From positions 788,890 to 852,889 of the forward strand of contig VJWM01000119.1 in the NCBI GenBank assembly GCA_010909165.1: a stretch of DNA of 64,000 bases, read 5' to 3'. Below are positions 10,916 to 22,960 of the stretch, piece after piece. Within the stretch, counting starts at the first letter, position 1; each line of letters starts with the position of its first letter. The translations under genes and the position numbers were made by a program. Below the pieces are notes generated by a model. The model was not told where the DNA came from. It searched no databases and saw only the letters and a program-made list of their open reading frames with translations. Source of the DNA: Anthoceros angustus (lineage: Eukaryota > Streptophyta > Anthocerotopsida > Anthocerotales > Anthocerotaceae).

Positions 10916-12258
10916 CACCCGCTTCTTGTAGGCCAGTGCGAACCATCTCTCAGATAGTCATCCTCCTGCGAAAGCTCCTCGTTCGGCATCGTGGTATTTG
11001 TCAAGACAGCCTTCCTCTTCGCATGCTTCCTCGACTTCCTTAATTTTTCCGCCTCACCTCTTCTCCATCACCAGAGATCTTGCCTTCCTCTTTCGCTTGA
11101 TTGGTGTGCTCTGCATGGAAATCAAAACAAGATGCTTCAATTCTTACATGGGTTGAATTGCGGAGGGCGGTTAGGCATTCTTACCAGCCATTCGCCTTCT
11201 CATCTTCTTGGTGACACAGGCAGTTGCGGATTCCCTTCTTCTTCTTTCTGCGCTGCCCGTCTCGGACGAGGAGGGTCACCTCCTCCTCAAAAGCCTCAGT
11301 TCAAGACCCCGGACATGTTGCGAGCCATGGCTCGAGCTCGCCTCCGCATCGGACCACGAGGCGGCGCTCCTCCTCTTCCGGAGAGCTCGGCTCGGCACAG
11401 CCGGAACCTCGTCCTCCTCCATCTCCGGTTGCATAATCCGGGCATCGTTTCGATGCACACCCCGGCCGCCTGATAGGCGCGTGCGCCGCCTCGCGCCCGA
11501 TCACCGGTAGCGTCGATCACTACCTCTGTTCTTGACCTTCGGATAGCGTAGAAGCAGCAAAATTGTTCTCCCCTGTTCATTTTAAAGAAAACAATGAGTA
11601 TACCATCGTGAAACCCTAAGCGAAAATGGGAAGTGATACATGGTGACATTCAACGACTTACATCTTGAACACTTTTGGAATCACGCAAGGCCGATTTCAA
11701 CTGGCAGCTCGACGAGGCATTATCTTGGCAGCATCCATTATCGGGAGGAGATGTGTGTTGATGTCATCGTTTATATGTGCAAATGAGGTTTCTTGGTGAC
11801 CAAAAGCGTATGTGCATATCTTCGCCCATTCAGTCCTTGTTGCACATAGAATCCATCCACTCTTGCACAGGAATCCCCTCAATACCATTGTAACCGTTAA
11901 TCCATAAGGCCGATGGTGGAATCCAAGGCGGTGGATCTTGGGTTCTTCTTCGCAACAACGCTCCACTCTTTATGTGTTGTACCGCCGGAAGAGAATCACG
12001 GAGCTTTTTCACCGCTGCTCCACAAAGTTAAAAGCATGAGGAATCGCGATGTGCATTTCCGAGGTTGGTGCTCCCTCGCGGCCATCAATGTCTTCATATC
12101 CTCTCCGTTGAGTACCCTTTGAGGTGGACGTCCGGACACTACCATGAGAGGATTCTCTCAATTGCATAATAGCGGGTGGGGTTCTGTTACCACATTCGCG
12201 GGATCGCATCCCCTCATCCGTGCAGCGCCCTTGCGGCGATCCTGCTGCTCTTGCGGCC
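10916..12258. repeat. tandem duplication inside the element, unit 2 (about 1.34 kb)
   Basis: Second copy of the 9564-10915 unit. It ends in TGCGGCGATCCTGCTGCTCT, the same words that end unit 1. Differences are concentrated in CG-containing words, where a few bases are present in one copy and absent in the other. Confidence 0.9.
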
Positions 12259-13838
12259 CGCACGCATTTTTTGCTTCGATGCGTGGCGGGCGCCTCCAAC
12301 GCTGGGGTCGATCTGCATGCTTATTGCTCCGTAGCGTCCTCGCGATCACCATCCTGCAATCTTCAAAAACCTCTGTGCGGGAAGTTGGCGGGAGGAAGTA
12401 AGAGAATTCGTATCCGGACTCTCGAACTCTTGATGAAAAAGGAGAGGCTCGAGCTTCTGTGGAAATGAAATATGGATGTTTGAACTGCATCAACGGGATT
12501 ACGATAAAGCCTTAACACCTGCTAGTTACGCTAAAACGGCTCTGAAGTAGTAGCAACGGTAGGTTCACTGAACACGGTCATCATTCATTTAACCTCAAAT
12601 GCCTAAAATAGGCCCATTACAAATTCCGATGCATCCACCTCAACTTATGCCATCATTTTCTAAAGCGGTGGCTGCACTCTCATTCAAGGTCCATCGGTCA
12701 ATTCAATATCCTATTCCACTCCCATCATCGCACTTGCATTATGATAAATCATCAATTGTAAATCATCCAACACCACCGTACCACCTTATGTCACATGTCT
12801 ATAATTGTGGGTGTGACTTTGATCTTGATTCAAAGTGCGGTTCTTCCTCGCATGCACAGCTCTTGAAAATTTGCCGATGTTGAAGCGGTGGAAGGAGTTC
12901 TTGAAGTCAAAGGACTTGGATGCTATCGGTCGGGCGAGCGAGATTCCTCCGATATGCAACACTCCACAGCATGCGTCGGTGGCGGGCGTCGCGCAAGCAC
13001 TATTTGCATATTGACATTCCATGGCTTGAGATGTGTATCATTTGAACTACGGCGCATCAAGGTTCTTGAAATGCCATATCAAGGTGTTCAAGATGAAGAG
13101 GAGAACTAGATGAAGGTACGTCGTGCAAACTCGTGCGAAATCGATTGCATTCAAAGGCTCTTGTTAACATGATTCCGGATGTGTGTTATTCGTCTGCGGT
13201 GCACGGCCTCCACCACTTCGCCGCGATAAGCGCATCCATTCCAAAGACACCCTGCTTTCAATATGTTGGATTCCATTCACGGAAGTCCTTCTCCGGAGAC
13301 AGCCTCGCCGTACATCCCGACCATCCGCAAGACTACTCCTCCGGAAGTGCTCCACGCAGCACGACACGCCCGTCGGATATGGCCGCTTGTTGGGGTGAAT
13401 GCCAACTCGGTTTGCAGACCGGTTGTATCTAGAAGATACCTGTTTCCACCTGCTGTGGCCCCAGGACGTTCGGTGGAACCTGTTGTGGAGGAAGAGGACT
13501 CGGATGATGCATTTGAACATCCACCTCCAAAGGCGTACATATAATTTGAAGCCGGGTCCGAATCATTTATCGAGCATGGCGAGACCACCACGTAGGCATA
13601 CAGTAGGCAATCTAAAGTGCACGAGATGAAATGTGAAGAGGTTCGTATTACCGTGATTTTCGCAAAACTGTTGTGGTAGACAATGCTTGAGGACAATAGG
13701 GAAGGCAACCTTTGAGATTTGAGGTATCGGTTCCTTAGAATGTGCGGGGGGCGGAGATGCACCTACAATCCCTTTTGATGTCGATTATGAGAGCGATGGA
13801 AGGGTTAGGGTAGACTCGTTTCTTGTCGGACGAGGAAA
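12259..13838. other. central part of the element, no recognised domain
   Basis: The plus-strand frame 13263-13544 ends in an acidic stretch (VEEEDSDDAFEHPPP), and several shorter frames lie nearby. This is the region expected to hold the N-terminal part of the DUF7869 protein, but no motif can be named. A divergent promoter region between the two gene sets is plausible around 12.3-12.9 kb. Confidence 0.35.
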
Positions 13839-13839
13839 A

Positions 13840-15130
13840 GTGTATTGTTGTAGAGAGGCCTTGACGCGTTTATTGTATCGGGTCTGGCAGTGCGAAGAAG
13901 CAGCGAGAGCGATCGGAAACATTGCGTGGTGCCCGCCTGCGTCGGCGACGAATCACATCAGACTCGTGGATGAACCAACTGTTTATGCTTATTGCCGAGA
14001 ATGCCAAACATTGAAGTGTATCACCTTCCGACTCTTACTCAAAAGGCGAGGTGTTTCAAGAATACAAGCAACATATGCGGCCTCAAGATCTGATGTTTCT
14101 CATTCCTACTTTTGTCGACTTTGGGCTACGCACACAAGGTGAAAATTCAAGAGCAATCGGTTTGCCTTGTGCACAACTGCGATTACCTCAAGCGAAATAT
14201 AAAAGCGAGAAAAGCAGAGAAAAACAAGGTGAGGCTTGATGTGAAATTGTGTTTTGGCAATGGTGCGGTGGAGGTAGTGTGCGCTCGGTGGCGCCGTCGC
14301 GGTCGGCGCCTCGGCGATAAATAACGGCCTGGACGGCCGAGGCGTAGTTGTGAAGTCGCGGTCACGGCGCACAGATTTCGGTGTTCCTTCCAGGCGGCGG
14401 TTTATTCCTCAACGTTGTTTGGGTGATTATTTTGCGAAGCATTTGAAGGCGATCGCGAGGCGCAAGTCCGAGAGAGAAAAATGCATCAAGCACCGCGTGA
14501 AATGTTATGGAGACCGGCAAAGTATATCGGGATATCCATCGACGGATGGACCAAGAAGACCGCTTCCACATTTCACGCGTTTACCCAAGGACTGTCGGAT
14601 GTAGGTTTGATCGGCGTCCATGTTGTGGGGTGCATGATTTATAACTACACCATGTCGGAACTCTTCATGGCATACGGAACATCCGAGCGATGCAAACGAC
14701 TATAGCCAATATCCGATGTCATTTCAAATTACGAGGACTACTACCAAAGGTTCTTTATCTTCAACTCGACAATCGCGGGAGAATAAGAATGCGCTATTCG
14801 CACGAATATGTTGGTAGAGCTTAAGGTTTTGAGAAGGTAAAAGTAGGATTCCTCCGGTTGGGCACACTCATGACCAGTTGACGGATGTTTTCGAGGTTTT
14901 CAAGTGCTTGCGAAGGAAGCTTTCGTTGCCCAAAGTGACGGTATTTTGGAGAATGCATATACGCCCAAACCAAAAATTATGGAGGTGAAAGAAGTTCCGG
15001 ACTTAAAGTTTGTGTGGCCAATACCTTATGGTAAGGCTGGCTATAAACAGTTCTTTTGAAAACAGTTGCACAATATATCTTTTCGACATCAGTTCAAAAT
15101 AACCCGAGAAAAGCGAGGTGAGCGGACTTA
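13840..15130 (+). pseudogene. DUF7869 transposase-like protein, frameshifted
   Basis: Family landmarks appear in order across several frames. First is SHSYFCRLWATH with a nearby KIQEQS...CDY (about 14100-14185; family SxSxFyxlW...rFskCd). Then comes YFAKHLKAIARRKSEREKCI, then SIDGW at about 14533-14549 (first acidic position). LPKVLYLQLDN lies at about 14741-14773, with ENKN in the next frame. VGHTHDQLTDVF is at about 14857-14890. A basic tail FRHQFKITREKRGE follows at about 15088-15125. The three acidic blocks resemble an RNase H-fold DDE/D arrangement, so a transposase role is plausible but inferred. At least three frameshifts separate the blocks. The gene reads toward the right terminal repeat. 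Confidence 0.75.
14229..14393 (+). other. intron in the DUF7869 gene (GC-rich)
   Basis: The donor AACAAG|GTGAGG and acceptor TTCCTTCCAG|GCGG bound 165 bases, with recognisable DUF7869 coding on both sides. The intron holds a GC-rich block with words (GTCGCGGTCGGCGCC, TCGCGGTCACGGCGCAC) resembling the GC-rich intron of the methyltransferase gene at 8294-8571. Confidence 0.65.
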
Positions 15131-16528
15131 TTCGTGATGAGGGGTAAACAATATTCCAGATGAATCTGGTCACCGGACGAGGGTTTGGAGTTTTGAATAA
15201 TGTCCCATCTACTCCTATTCAAGCTCGTTTGGTTCATTTGGAGGTCCAGTAAAAGCGGTTGCGGAGGGAGAGATCCCGAAGAAGTCTTGCACAATGCGTG
15301 GGAAACTAGAGGAAAACTCGGGACCCATTTGGGCGGTGAGGATATTTGGTGGGAGGAATTCAGGTGAGCAATCACCATCGTGGACAAGATAGCATGTGAG
15401 CATCTTGAGGAATTGAAGACCCCTTGGCAGTAGTGCGATAGAACACATAATGAAGAGTTGCATCGCCTGGTTGTACAGGGTGAGATTTTACAGCATCAAT
15501 CGTTCGCAAGTGCCCGGACATGTATGTTGGAGCGTACCGGCGGGATGATGCGCGGGAACAAGAAAGCTTGAGCGGCGATGTGTTGGAGATACAAAGCAGT
15601 CACATGATTGCGGTGCCTTGTGAGACAGATCCATTACGGCTCGCAAAAGTTCTGGTGGACTTCCAATGTGACGCCCATTCATTAAAGTCCATTGGTGGGT
15701 GACTAAATGCACCGCATTTGAAGGCGGTACCTAGAGGAGATGATTTTACGATCACCACCAGCGCGGCTCGTGGTCGCTCTCAACGACGGAGCATGAGGTT
15801 GCGGAAACACGTCGACAAATTGCTTCTTTTCGGACACATTCATCTTGGCATACGGGTTTTCTCTAACAAAGCGAAGCAACTAAATGCAAGGACCCGAACC
15901 ATAATACGGAAAAACATATACGTTTTGCGCTCTGTGCGAGGAGGAAGCTCGGAACATATGGAAGGAAGGGCGCTGCGGATGATGGCGTTGCGAGAAGATG
16001 TTGCATCGGGCGAGGACATTGAAACACTTGATGAACATGGTTCATGGAGTTGATTAGTTAGTTTTTGATTGACCATGGACTCCTACTAGTCTTTGGTGTG
16101 GGAAGGTATGTCGCCGGTGCGACTTCTCAGTGGATAGGTTGTGTGTTCCCCATGGACATAAGCGGCTTAACCAAGTGCAGTATGGGCACACAAAATGACG
16201 GTACAACAAAATTTGCGATTATGTTCCAAATCGGCCAAAACCGTGTCTCTATTCGATGGACCTTATTTTTTAGGACAACACATGATAAGACCGGCTGTCG
16301 ACAAATGTTCAAACGCATCCACGATTCGGTCCCACACTTTTTAAAGTTTTGGAGGAATGAATTCAAAGACAATAATTTTTTGGCCACGTTCTTTTCGGTC
16401 CTGTCGAAAAGTGGATGCCAAATTTCTTCAAAACCCGCAATAACGTACATGGTTTTCTGGGACATGCTTTTTTTTGGATATGATGATGGGAAAGTTTACT
16501 GCCTTTTGCCCAGCAGCCCATTTCAACG
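15131..16528. other. right interior of the element, no recognised domain
   Basis: Plus-strand frames at 15520-15702 (containing DPLRLAKVLVDFQ) and 16065-16559 follow the DUF7869 gene. The first may be a frameshifted C-terminal tail of that protein. The second, 164 residues, runs into the right terminal repeat and I do not recognise it. Confidence 0.3.
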
Positions 16529-16557
16529 GAATCCGCCGATATTGCACAGACTCTGTT
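16529..16557 (-). repeat. right terminal inverted repeat of the 9.73-kb element
   Basis: It reads GAATCCGCCGATATTGC onward to GACTCTGTT. It is inverted relative to 6826-6854 with two mismatches, and is followed by the GAAG target duplication at 16558-16561. Confidence 0.9.
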
Positions 16558-16740
16558 GAAGCATGAAGTGATTGTCTTGTTGTCAAGAAGTTTGGTCCTG
16601 AGAAAGAACACGTAGATTTGCAAAAATGTTCCCGCAGGTTAATCACAAGAGATAGCACGATTACCTAAGTGCTACTACCAAAGTGCATGCATGCACACAT
16701 ACAGATTGCCTACCCTTCCGCACGGAGATTTTACCATTCC
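16558..16740 (-). pseudogene. right half of the split gene fragment (paralogue of 28123-28310)
   Basis: It continues the exon interrupted at 6825. On the minus strand it gives the acceptor TTTTTGCA with an altered end, then an exon reading KSTCSF/YVFFLRTKLLDNKTI in the frame equivalent to the 28.1-kb copy. Identity to 28123-28310 is high. It contains the upstream part of the exon and the preceding intron only. Confidence 0.8.
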
Positions 16741-16769
16741 CTCTTCGAAACGGGCCATCTCCGCAAGCC

Positions 16770-16960
16770 TAGACTGTGAGATGTGAAGAACCTCTTATGG
16801 CAAGAAGGTTCGAGCATAACAAGAGCACGTGAAATGTAAATAAAACTTTTATGGCAAGAAGGTTGGATCATAACAAGAGGGTGTGAAATGTAAAGAAACC
16901 TCTTATGGTAAGAAGATTGGATCATAACAAGAGGGTGTGAAATGTAAAGGTGGCCACTAA
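16770..16960. repeat. tandem repeat of about 50 bp at the outer end of the left arm
   Basis: Three to four units read GTGAAATGTAAAGAAACCTC then TTATGGCAAGAAGGTTGGATC then ATAACAAGAG. The inverted counterpart lies at 26220-26360. Confidence 0.8.
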
Positions 16961-17210
16961 GATCTCAAGTGCCCATGACCAGAATCTAACTGCAAGCCTG
17001 TGAAATATATATGTTGAAGTCGCTATCAAAGTAAGAGGGTTGGAAAAAAGCATGTGGAGAGGCTTGAAAATATAAACTCAAGTTTAAAATAATGTATTCT
17101 ACCCAGAATCTACATACGTTTATTCCAAATTGAGCAATTTGATTATAGCTTTGAGATGTTGTTCTGGAGTTAGGGCACGTTAGACTCCCTTGGGCGAGCT
17201 AGGGCATGTG

Positions 17211-17318
17211 ACTCCCTCGGGCAAGCTAGAAGAAGAAGAAGAAAAATTTTATTTAAGTCCACTAAGGACGAATTTCCGTCATGGGACTAGGGCACATTAC
17301 ACTCCCTCGGGCAAGCTA
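17211..17318 (-). mobile_element. short retroposed fragment with 18-bp direct repeats
   Basis: ACTCCCTCGGGCAAGCTA occurs at 17211-17228 and again at 17301-17318. It flanks 72 bases that, read on the minus strand, end in TTTTCTTCTTCTTCTTC. The piece is absent from the right arm of the inverted duplication. Its TCCTTAGTGGACTTAAATAA core resembles the LINE 3' end near 37130. It looks like a 5'-truncated LINE/SINE-type insertion, though a local tandem duplication of the 18-mer is possible, since a third related copy precedes it. Confidence 0.5.
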
Positions 17319-17791
17319 TCTCGTATGTGAGACCATCCATTGTATTGGATTGATTAATCCTAAGATATCATAACTGAATAAATGATAAAATATCTGACCT
17401 TGATAAATCACTTTAAAAAATAGAAAGATAATTCTTTAGAATATTTTATACAAATATACTTATAGTCACTTACAAAAGAATAAGTCAATTTATAAATATG
17501 CAAAGATGAGAAGTCCTATCTACACCAAGTCCCACTCAAAATGAGTTTTAAAATATCGAACTCAAATGCTATCTATATATGCAATGATCTCCATACCAGA
17601 TAACTATCAAATGAATTTTGTTTTGGGTTTTGAGGGCTTTCTTGATATCTTAATCAGGATTCATTACGAAGTTCTTGTGATATTTGGTTCAGCACGATTG
17701 TCAGGTTCTTGGTGATATTTTCGTCAGCATAATTGTTACGTTTGTGGGACAGGTTGTGATAGCTTGATCTGCTAGCAGCATTGTGATTTAG

Positions 17792-19223
17792 TTGCTGGAG
17801 AAAGCGTGGGTCGATCGGGCAAGGCTGCTAATGCGGTTGTCTAATAGTTATGTGAGAATGCTGAAAAAGATGGCAAGCGTGGGTTCCTGGATAATGATGA
17901 TGCTGAAAAAGATGGCTAGCGTGGGACGTTCTTGGATGGTGATGATGCTAAAAGAGAGGCCAAAATGCCATGGGATGGATGGAGTGGATCCGGATCTGGA
18001 GGTAGAGCTGCCTCACGATGTTGTGGCCTCGATCCAGGCCCGGCTACCGTTGGTGAGCCTGCTGCGATCGCGCGCGGTGTGCAAATCCTGGAATGAGGCT
18101 CTGGCATCGCCGAGGTTGTTGAAGGAGCATCTAGAAGCCCGTGGAGGAGAGCAGGATTATATGTTGTGTGTAGTAGGAAGATGCGACTCCGACCCCATCT
18201 GTTGCATCTATCATCCCTCATCCTGCACAGTCTTTTGCGGCTCACAGCTCTGAGGCCCAAATCCCACGATGGATGCGCCAGTCGCGGACCCGTGCGAGAA
18301 TCGCGGATTTTGCCGGGGGAATTATGGATGCTGGCTGGTCCAAGGGGTCGGCGGCCGGCGGTGTGCTTGTGTCCGTGATGTACACGCTGCTATCAGGGGA
18401 GGGCTTGGTGGTCTCACTGTAGGCAGCAAAATTGGCTCTCTTGGGCACAGGTGCGGCCCTCCCAGCCGGCCTCGCGCTCCACCAGGTATTGGGCGTATTG
18501 ATGGACGCCACGGCGCACTCCTTCAAGCTTGTGGCAGTGGAGGAGAGGTGGGATATGGCTCCGCCTTGTCGTCGGACCTATGTCATGGACTCCGCGCTCG
18601 GGACATGGAGTGTCAACACAACCCGACTCCACGCCCCCAAGTTCGTCAACTTCATGGCCGGGCAGGGAGTGTTTATGGGCACCATGCTCTACTGCATTGC
18701 CACAAGGTGGTGCAATCTCTGCACCTACGACTTGGAGCAGGCCCAATGGGAATGGCTGCAAGTAGACATGCCTCCTGGCTTGGCCATGTTTGACACCAAA
18801 CTTGTCCGCGTGCGGGATCGGTTGCTGTGTGTGACCCAGGATGGGGACCATGAGCAGCAACAACGCCCCGAGGGCTATTCGATTTTGCACATCTTGGAGC
18901 TGGATTTCGGGCGCATGTCCTGGACGGCGGTGGACGCCATGCCCGCTTCCATTGCCGCCGAATTCTGGAAGCCATGCATGAGTTCGTTCACTGGCAGGAT
19001 CGGGCGGGAGGTTGTTAACCGCATCAAGGTCGTGGCGGGTCAAGCCTCTGAGGTGTACATCATGCATGACATGCTGGACAGGATCTTGGCTGTAGATTTG
19101 GGACACACGCCTGCGGTTTGGAGGTGGCTTCCCGCCTACCCATACAACAAGTTTATAAGAGATAAGAGCTTTCACTGCGTGGATCCTTGGTTGGAGCTCG
19201 GCAGCTGGAAGTGTGTAGTTTAG
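17792..19223 (+). pseudogene. F-box/Kelch-type protein gene, frameshifted copy
   Basis: Paralogue of the intact gene at 24224-25564. The first frame (17792-18253, 153 aa) contains the F-box: LPHDVVASIQARLPLVSLLR then RAVCKSWNEAL. It goes out of frame at about 18210 and ends early. The C-terminal part reopens at 18432-19223 (263 aa) with the matching Kelch-like region, ending PAVWRWLPAYPYNKFI and then LELGSW plus four extra residues. Between 18210 and 18430 the frame changes at least twice. In the family the F-box binds SKP1 in SCF ubiquitin ligases and the C-terminal repeats bind targets. This copy would make only a truncated F-box peptide. Confidence 0.85.
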
Positions 19224-19599
19224 GAACATGTGTATAATGTCCAATTGTTCGTAGCAATCATTTGTTGGTAGACTACATGAGGTGTCCAATCAGTTTGCAT
19301 CCACTAGCCTCTTGAGAATCAGGCCTAGGGAATTAAGGTTGGCAAGTTATGTAACGTCCTACACTCTAGCCTTCACGTTGCCATTGCCTCTTGGAGACGT
19401 TCAATTCAAAGAGACCAACGTTAGAGCGGCTTCTCGGCATGCCAGCGAAGTGTTTTTCCTTCCTTCTCAACGTATGGTGGGCTCGATACCAGTTAACAAC
19501 TTTATCTACATGTAGTACATGGCACCCTGTTCGCTTCATGTACACGTGCACTACCTAGAAGAGGTGATGTGTGGAAATACTTTTGCTAGCAAACCAGCA

Positions 19600-20960
19600 A
19601 AGTGCATACTTATAACTTGTTATTATTGTAGTTGTTGGTTCAATCCGAAGGGAACGGCTCGTGCTACTCATTTGTCCAATGCCTTTCTATTCTAACTACG
19701 CTGGATAAAACCACGAAAAATCAAACCCTATTATTGCTTGACCAACCTCGGACTCCAATGCCGCAAGACCAAACCCTAACCTTTCAAACTCCTGCCCGAG
19801 GAAACTCTCAAGACATCGAATAGTTTCCAAAAGCCAGCGGCTCTATTGGACGGCCCATTAGCTGGCGGAGCGAGATTCCTTCTATCCTTCTAGGCATTTT
19901 CTCGACATTGCCCCGGACTTCTCACCAAATCAATCCCGGCTGACAGGACTCGTGAATGCGTGCATACCGCCATATCCCCCTTCTGCCAGAAGAAGTACCG
20001 GGGTGACAACCCTACACGCAGAACTTGGCGGGCACCTCGGCGCACCACTTGCCGGAGGCCCAATCGCCTAAGATTGTAACCCCCCTCCACAAACTCGGTC
20101 CGTCCTAACTGCCTCATACACATCGAGCTGGGCACACTGTCTACCGAAGGGCAAACACTACCGGTTAAGGTCTGGCAAACTTGAACGTTTAGTGACTTGT
20201 CCGCGTCCTTCAACTAGACTTTGCTAGCTCATCCTCCACTCACTTTCCACCGTCTTGGTCTCCTAACCTCCAGCCTTCTCCCTCACTCGCTTGTCGATCT
20301 TGCTTGGTTCAAGACGCCAACATTAACACTTTGGGGCAATGCAACCCAGCCACCGCGCTTCTAGGGTTACCGCTTCCACGTTGGGCAAAGATGCAACTTT
20401 CCAGTCTTTAACTCCACGCCCTCCGTTCCAGCAGCCTTCCGGTCCACGCATTGCCCAAGGCCCTTGCTCCGACGGGGCCGGACCTCGTGCTCCACACAAC
20501 CTGCGCCACCCACCACATATTAGCGGGGCTCGTCTTCAGAGCCCAGGATTCCTTCTCCTATATTAGTCCGCCCGCTCTCTGCGGAGCGAAGAAAAAATTG
20601 CGAACACGGATTCAGACTCAAAAAAGGATAAAATTATAGGGGCGGCAACCTCCCCTCTTATACAGCTCCCAAGGTTGCGCCTTTATGATAACCATAGCTA
20701 GCATTGTCAGGTATGCCCTGGTAGCTAACCTAACTACTGTATTTATCATACACCTACTACTCGCACGGAGGGATACCAGATCACCCCCGCACGTGCCTAC
20801 CTCCGCCGATGGCGGTTGGGGCGTGGGCCCCGGCTAGTCCCCCTTACAGGAGGCTGCGTACCTCTTGCCGGTCCCAAAGGGTTGCCCAAGCGGATTATTC
20901 TTGTTCCCTACCTACCTTCGGGGGCTCGTGCCTCCAACTCTCCAAAATTGGCATTACAAA
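19600..20960. other. spacer of the inverted duplication, no recognised gene
   Basis: The region is GC-richer than its flanks, with a minus-strand frame at 19890-20213 (107 aa) and plus-strand frames at 20339-20639. None shows a recognised motif. The texture (mixed C-rich runs, no sustained frame) fits old LTR-element DNA, but nothing specific can be named. Confidence 0.3.
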
Positions 20961-21079
20961 GGGCTACCTTTTAGAAATGGGTTTAAGTTTAGTTAGAGGA
21001 AACTACAATACTCTTACTATAGCTCAAAGCCCTGTTGTAAGTTTTTTGAACATTTATAACAAGGGTTTCTAACTAGTAT

Positions 21080-22256
<1,177 letters not shown>

Positions 22257-22257
22257 A

Positions 22258-22960
22258 GCCAAGCTGTGAAAAACGAGGCGTGCATCTTCCAGTTCGCCAC
22301 ACTTGGCATACTGGTCCACTAGAGAAGCGCCCACAAGTATCTTATTCACATGTCCTCTTTGCACAATCTATGAGTGCAATTGCTTGCCCTTCTGTAAGGC
22401 ACCAACGCTTGTACACGCCTTCAAAAGGCAAGCAAAAGTAACCTCATCAGCCACAATCAGGCCCTCTTCCTGCATTCGTCCATACAAAAATAGCGCCTCT
22501 TGACCAAGCCCTTTCTATCCATACCTAGCAATTAGGGCATTCTAAGTCACCACATCCTTTGGGCTCAGACATTCAAAAACTTGATGCGCATCTTCCAGTT
22601 TGCCACACTTTGCCAACATGTCCACCAGGCAAGTGCCCACAAGTGTGTTATCCGAGTCGAGCTGTCCGCTCTCCACAATCTGTGAGTGCAGCTGCCCACC
22701 CTTATGTAAGGCACTTGCGTTTGCACAGGCCGTCGGAAGGCAAGCAAATGTAACATGGTTGCCCACTATCAGGCCCTCCTTCTCCATTTGTCCGTGCAGA
22801 ACAAGCGCCTCTTGGCCAAGTATATGATTTCCATACCCAACTATTAGGGCCGTCTATGTCACGATGTCCTTTCTGCCTAACCTATCGAAAACCTTGTGTG
22901 CCTCTTCCAATTTACCACATTTTGTGTACATGTCCACCATACAGTTGGCAATAAACAAGT
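22258..22960 (-). pseudogene. PPR protein fragment with premature stops
   Basis: Read on the minus strand it gives two successive plant PPR motif groups. They include LVDMLAKCGKLEDAHQVFE, then KDVVT-stop-NALIARYG, LLKACTSVGALQKGKQLHS-stop-IV, LVDQYAKCGELEDARLVF, and upstream MVDMYTKCGKLEEAHKVFDR. The expected Trp of DVVTWNALI and DIVTWTALI is TAG in both, and one CAG is TAG, so at least four stops interrupt it. PPR proteins bind organellar RNA. This one cannot be functional as a nuclear gene. The longest clean stretch is 22542-22787 (81 codons). Confidence 0.85.

Larger units (their letters stand above)
6826..16557. mobile_element. 9.73-kb DNA transposon with TIRs, ParB-like/methyltransferase and DUF7869 genes
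   Basis: The left end 6826-6854 and right end 16529-16557 are inverted repeats of about 29 bp. They begin AACAGAGTC and share GCAATATCGGCGGATTC, with two mismatches. After a 2-bp indel the match may extend about 6 bp further. The element is flanked by a direct GAAG (6822-6825 and 16558-16561), which occurs once in the uninterrupted paralogue at 28123-28126, so this is an insertion with a 4-bp target duplication. Inside are a minus-strand ParB-like/DNA-methyltransferase gene (about 7.4-9.4 kb), a 1.35-kb tandem duplication in the centre, and a plus-strand DUF7869 gene (about 13.9-15.1 kb). The termini do not match CACTA, hAT, Mutator, Harbinger or mariner ends that I know. Superfamily is unassigned. 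Both genes contain frameshifts. Confidence 0.85.
16770..19500 (+). repeat. left arm of a large inverted duplication
   Basis: Its reverse complement matches about 23750-26370. Matching parts are the 50-bp GGATCATAACAAGAGG/TGAAATGTAAAG repeats at the outer end, an AT-rich flank at 17.05-17.75 kb, the whole F-box locus, and the 3' flank with CTCTTGAGAATCAGGCCTAG. The arms differ by substitutions, indels and a short insertion at 17.2-17.3 kb in this arm. Confidence 0.85.

Noticed and set aside
6826-16557. Bacterial contamination or a misassembled bacterial segment, suggested by the ParB-methyltransferase
   Set aside because: The segment has plant-type termini with a target duplication in plant DNA, GT-AG introns, and a eukaryotic DUF7869 gene in the same unit.
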